A stretch of 9,741 bases of DNA from Actinomycetota bacterium (lineage in GTDB: Bacteria > Actinomycetota > Actinomycetes > S36-B12 > UBA10799). This document shows positions 6,279 to 9,741 of this stretch, in pieces (position 1 is the stretch's first letter; each line of letters begins with the position of its first letter). Both the position numbers and the translations under genes were made by a program. Location of the stretch: positions 433-10,173 of the forward strand of contig DMNR01000082.1 of the NCBI GenBank assembly GCA_003452655.1, given 5' to 3'. Below the pieces are notes generated by a model, which ran no database searches, was not told the DNA's origin, and saw nothing but the letters and a program-made list of their open reading frames with translations.

Positions 6279-6806
6279 TTACGCTTCTCTTTCCAAAGTG
6301 AAGTGCATGATCCACTGGGAGCCGTACGTGTCAGTGAATGTGAGTGTGACGGCTGCGCCGTTCACTTCCGCGTGTGCCGACTGTTCGCCGAGGTCGAGCA
6401 TCGAATCCCGGATATGGCCGTCAGGTCCCACGATGGTTCCGGTGACCTTGCCTTCATTGAAGGCGAGGTTCCCCAACGAAAGATCTGCATCCAGGAATCG
6501 CAGTTCTAGCTCGTTGCCCGGCGTCCAGACCTGGGCTTCCTGGTTCCAGCCGTCGTCTTGCACGAAGTTGCTCGCGCTCGTCGAGGTACCGCCGACTGTG
6601 GCGTGGCCTTGCTCCGATGGGGTGAGTTCGTAGATCCCGTCAACGGTCCCGCCCGTGAAGGTCAAGCTTGCGGACTTCGCCGCTGCGAACGCTGACGCTT
6701 GGCTCGTTTGAACAGGCATTTCGGCGCTGTGCGCCGCGGAGGGAACGATCAAAAGTGCAAATCCGGCGAAGATTCCAGCGAGGCCGGCGATTGTTGTCTT
6801 CTTCAA
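6279..6806 (-). CDS. Small secreted protein of unknown family
   Basis: I do not recognise the family. The likely start is TTG at 6806, giving 175 residues, because AGAGGA (6818-6813) lies six bases upstream. An ATG at 6836 would add ten hydrophilic residues before the signal peptide and lacks a comparable site. The N-terminus (MKKTTIAGLAGIFAGFALLIVPSAAHSA) is a textbook signal peptide with a cut near residue 28. The mature protein is acidic, has no cysteine, and looks beta-rich (SLTFTGGTVDGIYELT, LELRFLDADLSLG, KVTGTIVGPDGHI, VTLTFTDTYGSQWIMHFTLE), compatible with a single beta-sandwich or barrel domain. It follows another small secreted protein on the same strand with a 105-bp gap, so the two may be cotranscribed or jointly exported. 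The function is unknown. Confidence 0.8.
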   Translation of the reverse strand: MKKTTIAGLAGIFAGFALLIVPSAAHSAEMPVQTSQASAFAAAKSASLTFTGGTVDGIYELTPSEQGHATVGGTSTSASNFVQDDGWNQEAQVWTPGNELELRFLDADLSLGNLAFNEGKVTGTIVGPDGHIRDSMLDLGEQSAHAEVNGAAVTLTFTDTYGSQWIMHFTLEREA

Positions 6807-6812
6807 GGTGTT

Positions 6813-6818
6813 TCCTCT
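6813..6818 (-). promoter_or_regulatory. Ribosome binding site deciding the TTG start at 6806
   Basis: AGAGGA on the minus strand, six bases before TTG 6806, puts the start directly at the MKK of the signal peptide and argues against the longer ATG start at 6836. Confidence 0.7.
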
Positions 6819-6911
6819 CAGGTGTGAATGTTCCATCTGGCGATTGCTTGGCAGTTGATTGTTTGGTGGCGCCTGGTGGCGGTTCTGCCGCGGCGTGGAT
6901 TTCGGAGTCCA

Positions 6912-7529
6912 CTAGTTCGCCGTCTGCACCTCAAAGTCGTCATCCGCGTCGTTATCGGAGGTTGCAATCGCGTACTGGCCATCAGGTGTTCTCAGGGCCT
7001 CAGGGGAGACCGTGAATTCGGTCCAGCCTGATCCTTGGCCTCCGAACCACCAGTTGTTCTGCCCTTCCGAGTCGTGTCCTTGCCCGAAGACGACCGGATA
7101 GCTGGCGCCATTGACGGTGAGGGTGCCCGAGAACGCGAAGTTCAATTCTGACGGTTGGCCACCGATCGTCACGTCGTTGCCGATCGGCATGGACGTTCGT
7201 GCGTTGAACCAGTCCGCTGGCCCACTGGTGCCGCTTCGCCCGGCCTGTACGTTGATCACGATTGGGCCACCGCTCTGTGAGGTGCTCACCCCGCCCCAAG
7301 GTTGACCGCCGGTGATGCTGTAACCGCCGTCCCACTCGAAGGAAACGTTGTTGTCAGAGACGGGGTTAACGGCGGCGATCGTGACGGTGTTGTCGTGTTC
7401 GGACACCCCAACCGGGGCGGACGCAGTGGTTGGCTTAGTCGTGGGCATGGGTTGTGCCGATGACGTGGATGCTGCACCGCTCGCACAGATGGCGGTGGTC
7501 GCGGCAGCAATTCCGAGGATCTTCAACAT
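6912..7529 (-). CDS. Small secreted protein of unknown family (Gly/Ser/Thr-rich)
   Basis: I do not recognise the family. The ORF is open further upstream, but the ATG at 7529 has AGGAG (7540-7536) six bases before it and begins a signal peptide (MLKILGIAAATTAICASGAASTSSA, cut near 25), so 205 residues are called. Cys15 is not in a valid lipobox because Ile precedes it, so a lipoprotein is unlikely. After a Thr/Pro-rich linker (about 27-42) the mature part looks beta-stranded, rich in Gly, Ser, Asn and Trp (FEWDGGYSITGGQPWGG, NFAFSGTLTVNGASYPVVFGQG, NNWWFGGQGSGWTEFTV), and ends in an acidic tail with DNDADDDFEV. The acidic Asp cluster could bind calcium, which is speculative. The gene lies upstream of another small secreted protein on the same strand and divergent from the DUF1989 gene. 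Confidence 0.8.
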   Translation of the reverse strand: MLKILGIAAATTAICASGAASTSSAQPMPTTKPTTASAPVGVSEHDNTVTIAAVNPVSDNNVSFEWDGGYSITGGQPWGGVSTSQSGGPIVINVQAGRSGTSGPADWFNARTSMPIGNDVTIGGQPSELNFAFSGTLTVNGASYPVVFGQGHDSEGQNNWWFGGQGSGWTEFTVSPEALRTPDGQYAIATSDNDADDDFEVQTAN

Positions 7530-7535
7530 TCTGGG

Positions 7536-7540
7536 CTCCT
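7536..7540 (-). promoter_or_regulatory. Ribosome binding site deciding the ATG start at 7529
   Basis: AGGAG on the minus strand, six bases before the ATG. It places the start just before the signal peptide instead of at the upstream in-frame starts, which would add 43 unrelated residues. Confidence 0.75.
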
Positions 7541-7661
7541 GTCGATGGTTCAGCGGCATAAATACCGCTTGCGTCACAAGGAGCATCCCCATCGCTGTGG
7601 GATGAAAACTGCCGCAGCGTGCCGCATCGTTACGCAAATGGTCACCCGCACTTCTCAAGAT

Positions 7662-7679
7662 CAGCGCCGATCGGCGCTG
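7662..7679. repeat. Perfect 18-bp palindrome, candidate operator
   Basis: CAGCGCCGA is followed directly by its reverse complement TCGGCGCTG, with no spacer. It lies in the middle of the divergent region, 132 bp from the leftward start codon and 130 bp from the rightward one. The length and symmetry suit a dimeric regulator (TetR- or GntR-like), but no regulator gene is adjacent. Confidence 0.6.
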
Positions 7680-7809
7680 CCCGCATGAGCAAGAGCGATC
7701 TGGCGGCTGCCCGTCACCGCAATCGTTAACGCCGGGATGACACGCGGGCTCACGTCACGTAAACATTGCATCTTCAAGGTTGGACACGACGAAACGTTAG
7801 GAATGCAGC

Positions 7810-8412
7810 ATGGACATCATCGAATCCGTGGTGGTCCCACGGCAGAGCGGTGCCGTGGTTCGAGTACCGGAAGGCGCGGCGCTGAAGATCACGGACCTGG
7901 AGGGGCAACAAGTCTCCGACATGTTCGCCGTATTCACTGACCTGTCTGACTTCTTGGGAGCCCGCACGTCGCGTGCCGCGAACTGGCGTCTCTTCCCAGA
8001 AGTTGGCGGTCGATTCATTTCGAACAACTATCGACCGATGTTCTTGTTTGAGGAAGACAACTCACCAGGGGTGCATGACCTGTTGGCACCGCCTTGTTCC
8101 AGCGAGATGTACGAGCGCCTTGGATTTGAGGGCTACCACCCGAGCTGCAGCGACAACTTCCGGAAGGCTGCCGAATCGATTGGATGGAGACCAGCGATCG
8201 TCCCGGATCCTGTCGACTGGTTTCAGAACACACCCGTGGACGCCGCGGGGAATATTTCGCCGAAGACCGCACTGACCAAACCTGGAGATTCAGTCACTCT
8301 GCGGGCACAAGCTGACATGTACGTCATCGTGACTGCTTGTTCCATGGATCTGCCCGACAAGATGGTTAATGGCGAAGAATGCACCTCGATCGGAGTCGAA
8401 GTTATTGGGTGA
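7810..8412 (+). CDS. DUF1989 (urea carboxylase-associated / carboxyguanidine deiminase-like) protein
   Basis: This 200-residue cytoplasmic protein of the DUF1989 family shows its hallmarks: DLEGQQVSDMF (29-39), NSPGVHDLLAPPC (84-96), HPSCSDNF (110-117), DWFQNTPVDAAGNI (136-149), KPGDSVTLRAQADM (157-170) and VTACSMD (174-180). Conserved H89, C96, H110, C113 and C177 may form metal or active sites. Members sit beside urea or guanidine carboxylases; the characterised pair CgdA/CgdB deiminates carboxyguanidine. Here there is a single copy with no partner subunit, carboxylase, allophanate hydrolase or transporter in view, so the substrate is open. AGGAA (7799-7803) six bases before the ATG supports the start. 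Its 3' end overlaps the convergent methyltransferase gene by 11 bp. Confidence 0.9.
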   Translation: MDIIESVVVPRQSGAVVRVPEGAALKITDLEGQQVSDMFAVFTDLSDFLGARTSRAANWRLFPEVGGRFISNNYRPMFLFEEDNSPGVHDLLAPPCSSEMYERLGFEGYHPSCSDNFRKAAESIGWRPAIVPDPVDWFQNTPVDAAGNISPKTALTKPGDSVTLRAQADMYVIVTACSMDLPDKMVNGEECTSIGVEVIG

Positions 8413-9028
8413 CGCGGGTAGCGACTAACCAGAGGAACTGTTGAGTCGCCTGTGCTGGAGTCACGTGATCACGAAGCTGTGATTCAGCGACAACAAAGTC
8501 CTCGCCGAGGAAATCGCGGAGCCGCTGGGAGTCATACCGCGTTGTTGGCAGCCCTGAACAGCTAGTTGGACCATCAGGTCCGAACACTCCAATTACCGCT
8601 ACCGAACCTGGGTCGGTTGCTGCCAGTAGCTTCGCTCGGTACTGCTCTTGATCACCTCGTTCGGTGAGGAAATGTAGGACAGCTCGGTCGTGCCACAGGG
8701 CGTACCGCCTGTCTGGTTGCCAGTCGAGTAGATCTTCGACGATCCACTTCACCTCGACGTGGTGTTTGCCGAGGCGCTTCTTGGCGATATCCACTCCAGT
8801 GGCAGCGATATCCAAGACAGTGATGTCGAGGTAGCCCGCTGCGAGTAGATCGTCCACCAACGTTGACGCGCCGCCACCCACATCCACCACGGGTGCATCG
8901 AGCGTCGGGCAGTGGGTCTGGATTAGTTGGGCTGAAACGTTGGCATGTTGCTGGTACCAGCTGCGCGCCAGGTCGCCGTCTTCATAAGCTTCGCTCCAGT
9001 GGCCGCCGAGATTGGCATCCATCAGCAT
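8402..9028 (-). CDS. Class I SAM-dependent methyltransferase
   Basis: This 208-residue soluble protein has a Rossmann methyltransferase core. After an N-terminal cap (HWSEAYEDGDLARSWYQQHANVSAQLI, 10-36), motif I is VVDVGGGAS (47-55), the acidic end of strand 2 is D73 in VLDIA, motif III is around VEDLLDW (97-103), and HDRAVLHFLTE (113-123) matches post-motif regions of small-molecule methyltransferases. SAM binding is secure; the substrate is not (the WYQ cap occurs in uncharacterised and TPMT-like relatives). The ATG at 9028 has GGGAAGG (9043-9037) eight bases upstream; a second in-frame ATG at 9022 is possible. A 35-codon ORF ends exactly at the base before this ATG, so translation may be coupled. 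Confidence 0.9.
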   Translation of the reverse strand: MLMDANLGGHWSEAYEDGDLARSWYQQHANVSAQLIQTHCPTLDAPVVDVGGGASTLVDDLLAAGYLDITVLDIAATGVDIAKKRLGKHHVEVKWIVEDLLDWQPDRRYALWHDRAVLHFLTERGDQEQYRAKLLAATDPGSVAVIGVFGPDGPTSCSGLPTTRYDSQRLRDFLGEDFVVAESQLRDHVTPAQATQQFLWLVATRVTQ

Positions 9029-9136
9029 TCACGGAACCTTCCCGTTTCGCGCCTGATCGGGCTCGAACACATCGGTGCGGGAGAGGGGAGAGATCCCTAC
9101 CGTGTTGGGTTCCAACCCAGGATCTGAGTTGGTCAT
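9029..9136 (-). CDS. Candidate 35-residue small ORF directly upstream of the methyltransferase
   Basis: On the minus strand an ATG at 9136 opens 35 codons (MTNSDPGLEPNTVGIS through GKVP) and ends with TGA at 9031-9029, immediately followed by the methyltransferase ATG (TGAATG). TAGTCT (9148-9143), a -10-like hexamer, ends six bases before the ATG, so a leaderless transcript starting at this codon fits; there is no Shine-Dalgarno. The ribosome site of the methyltransferase lies inside the small ORF. It could be a leader peptide, a real microprotein, or chance. The peptide is hydrophilic and I do not recognise it. Confidence 0.4.
   Translation of the reverse strand: MTNSDPGLEPNTVGISPLSRTDVFEPDQARNGKVP
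9091..9125. repeat. Nested inverted repeat within the small ORF
   Basis: The outer arms AGATCC (9091-9096) and GGATCT (9120-9125) enclose an inner pair TGGGTT (9106-9111) and AACCCA (9114-9119). There is a nine-base bulge on one side and a CC centre. As RNA this would be a stable bulged hairpin after yoeB and before the methyltransferase. No T-run follows, so a simple intrinsic terminator is unlikely. Confidence 0.5.
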
Positions 9137-9142
9137 GGGTTC

Positions 9143-9148
9143 AGACTA
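9143..9148 (-). promoter_or_regulatory. Putative -10 box before the small ORF
   Basis: TAGTCT (TANNNT) ends six bases before the ATG at 9136. It may serve the small ORF and the methyltransferase as one transcript separate from the toxin-antitoxin operon. Confidence 0.4.
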
Positions 9149-9171
9149 ATCGCAGCCGAAAGCGTGAGTCG

Positions 9172-9426
9172 TTAATAGTGGTAACGCAACTGGAGGATGG
9201 TTACTTCTGAGTCGCTGTGCAGGTAGACCGTCCGGTGTTCCTCGGTGATTCGCCGCGACCACGCGCCTTGGAGAACGTGACGAAGGGGCTCGGGTTTGCC
9301 GATGCCAGAGGTCGGGTTTCGTAAGGTGTCTTCGATCAACCGATTGATTCGCTTAAGTGTGTCTTTCTCATGCTTAAGCCACCACTGATAGTCCTCCCAA
9401 CCAATGGGTGTGAAGGCTAGCTTCAT
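9172..9426 (-). CDS. yoeB: YoeB/Txe-family mRNA interferase toxin
   Basis: This 84-residue basic protein has the same length as E. coli YoeB. It is a RelE-fold ribosome-dependent RNase that cuts mRNA in the ribosomal A site when freed from its antitoxin. Landmarks are FTPIGWEDYQWWLKHEKDTLKRIN (5-28), GIGKPEPLRH (41-50), WSRRITEEHRTVY (56-68) and the terminal RYHY (81-84). The residues known as catalytic in YoeB are all present at the same numbers: E46, R65, H83 and Y84. The toxin therefore looks active. Its ATG overlaps the antitoxin stop by four bases (ATGA at 9426-9423), giving translational coupling with the antitoxin made first. Confidence 0.96.
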   Translation of the reverse strand: MKLAFTPIGWEDYQWWLKHEKDTLKRINRLIEDTLRNPTSGIGKPEPLRHVLQGAWSRRITEEHRTVYLHSDSEVTILQLRYHY

Positions 9427-9671
9427 TGGGTGAGTTTGTGTTCCGCGGCTCTTCCGGCCTGCGCTTCTTCGAGGCTCCTTAGGAGTCGTCGCGCGTTTGC
9501 AGGCGATCGGAGCAGATGCGAGGTTTCTTGGAGCGAACGATATTCGGCTTCGGAAATGAGGACTGCGCTCCCTCTCTTGGAGGTGATTTCAACTGGCGCG
9601 TTGTCGTCATTCACCTGTTCGATCAAGCCGAAAAGCTGGCGACGGGCTTCAGTCGCGGTGATCGCAGTCAT
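9423..9671 (-). CDS. yefM: YefM/Phd-family antitoxin
   Basis: This 82-residue antitoxin has an N-terminal Phd/YefM DNA-binding and dimerisation domain (MTAITATEARRQLFGLIEQVNDD, then APVEITSKRGSAVLISEAEYRSLQET, 1-50). The YefM hallmark SHLLRSPANARRLLRSLEEA follows (51-70), and a short charged tail wraps the toxin. The antitoxin neutralises YoeB and, with it, represses the operon. The gene is complete and comes first in the operon; the ATG at 9671 has no Shine-Dalgarno but lies seven bases past a good -10 box, so it is likely leaderless. The match to the E. coli protein is strong through the LLRSPANARRL block. It could stabilise this chromosomal region or act in stress response. Confidence 0.95.
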   Translation of the reverse strand: MTAITATEARRQLFGLIEQVNDDNAPVEITSKRGSAVLISEAEYRSLQETSHLLRSPANARRLLRSLEEAQAGRAAEHKLTQ

Positions 9672-9678
9672 AAATCAC

Positions 9679-9707
9679 ACCGTACAGGATCACGTACATA
9701 TCATCAA
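9679..9707 (-). promoter_or_regulatory. yefM-yoeB promoter
   Basis: On the minus strand TTGATG (9707-9702) and TACGGT (9684-9679) are separated by exactly 17 bp, a good sigma-70-type pair. Seven bases then lead to the yefM ATG, so transcription would start at or next to the start codon. Confidence 0.65.
9681..9698. promoter_or_regulatory. Candidate YefM-YoeB operator: two CGTACA half-sites 12 bp apart
   Basis: CGTACA occurs at 9681-9686 and 9693-9698, with centres 12 bp apart. The E. coli yefM-yoeB operator uses TGTACA cores with the same centre-to-centre distance. The first copy overlaps the -10 box and the second lies in the spacer, so bound complex would block polymerase. Confidence 0.65.
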
Positions 9708-9741
9708 GCGCAAATCCGTGCAGCCTGAGCCGGTTGAGTCA

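Larger units (their letters stand above)
7530..7809. promoter_or_regulatory. Divergent intergenic region with palindromes (secreted protein / DUF1989)
   Basis: This 280-bp spacer is the longest gene-free stretch. It contains an imperfect 18-bp palindrome (AGCGGCATAAATACCGCT, 7552-7569) in the leader or promoter of the leftward gene, a CATCCC/GGGATG inverted pair (7584-7589, 7599-7604), the perfect palindrome at 7662-7679, and two near-identical elements, CCGCATCGTTACGC (7622-7635) and CCGCAATCGTTAACGC (7717-7732). No confident -35/-10 pair could be assigned in either direction. Short ORFs in the spacer look fortuitous. Confidence 0.5.

Noticed and set aside
6640..6912. GTG-started ORF of 90 codons overlapping the stop of the 6912 gene
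   Set aside because: Runs out of frame into the signal-peptide gene at 6806; low-complexity composition and no ribosome site.
7530..7658. 43-residue N-terminal extension of the 7529 secreted protein
   Set aside because: It would bury the signal peptide; the AGGAG six bases before the ATG at 7529 gives the better start.
7603..7730. Chain of two tiny plus-strand ORFs (28 and 14 codons) joined by an ATGA overlap in the divergent spacer
   Set aside because: No ribosome site, very short, and it crosses the palindrome; most likely chance.
9029..9171. SAM riboswitch upstream of the methyltransferase
   Set aside because: There is a hairpin, but no conserved core of a SAM-binding RNA class could be recognised, and the gene is not in methionine synthesis.
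1..9741. CRISPR array, tRNA, rRNA, insertion sequence or prophage
   Set aside because: No regularly spaced repeats, cloverleaf, ribosomal RNA segment, transposase or terminal inverted repeats were seen on either strand; the TA pair and the HNH gene alone are not evidence of a mobile element.

Overview
This window reads as a dense, ordinary stretch of an actinobacterial chromosome. The evidence is a DUF222/13E12-type HNH endonuclease, an F420-type (deazaflavin) nitroreductase, several Sec-secreted proteins typical of high-GC Gram-positives, TTG starts, and promoters that seem to give leaderless mRNAs. GC is moderately high and coding density is very high; no gene-free stretch exceeds 300 bp. 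The exact lineage cannot be read from the sequence.

Layout. Bases 1-537 (+) are the 3' part of a secreted SLT-type lytic transglycosylase cut by the window edge. It meets, tail to tail, a secreted phosphoesterase/acid phosphatase (1814-534, -); both stop codons lie in one CTAG. A 195-bp divergent region follows, then the nitroreductase (2010-2447, +). Next is a minus-strand row: a magnesium/cobalt transporter of the CorA family (4681-3704), a HEAT-repeat protein (3656-3093) and an unidentified secreted protein (3043-2453). The last two each have a -10-like hexamer six bases before their ATG. Further right on the minus strand lie the DUF222-HNH protein (6136-4778), with a LexA/SOS-box-like site in its promoter, and two small secreted proteins of unknown family (6806-6279 and 7529-6912).

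A 280-bp divergent region carrying a perfect 18-bp palindrome (7662-7679) separates the 7529 gene from a stand-alone DUF1989 protein (7810-8412, +). That gene overlaps the 3' end of a class I SAM methyltransferase (9028-8402, -) by 11 bp. Directly upstream of the methyltransferase is a candidate 35-codon leaderless small ORF. The right edge holds a complete YefM-YoeB toxin-antitoxin pair with a well-formed promoter and operator.

There is no large cooperating pathway here. The functional units are the TA module, the probably DNA-damage-responsive HNH gene, and independent envelope/secreted and metabolic genes. No CRISPR array, tRNA, rRNA, insertion sequence or prophage was seen. I did not find a convincing new multi-gene system. 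The best leads are the SOS-box/HNH promoter, the YefM-type operator overlapping a leaderless promoter, the small ORF before the methyltransferase, and the recurring leaderless promoter pattern.
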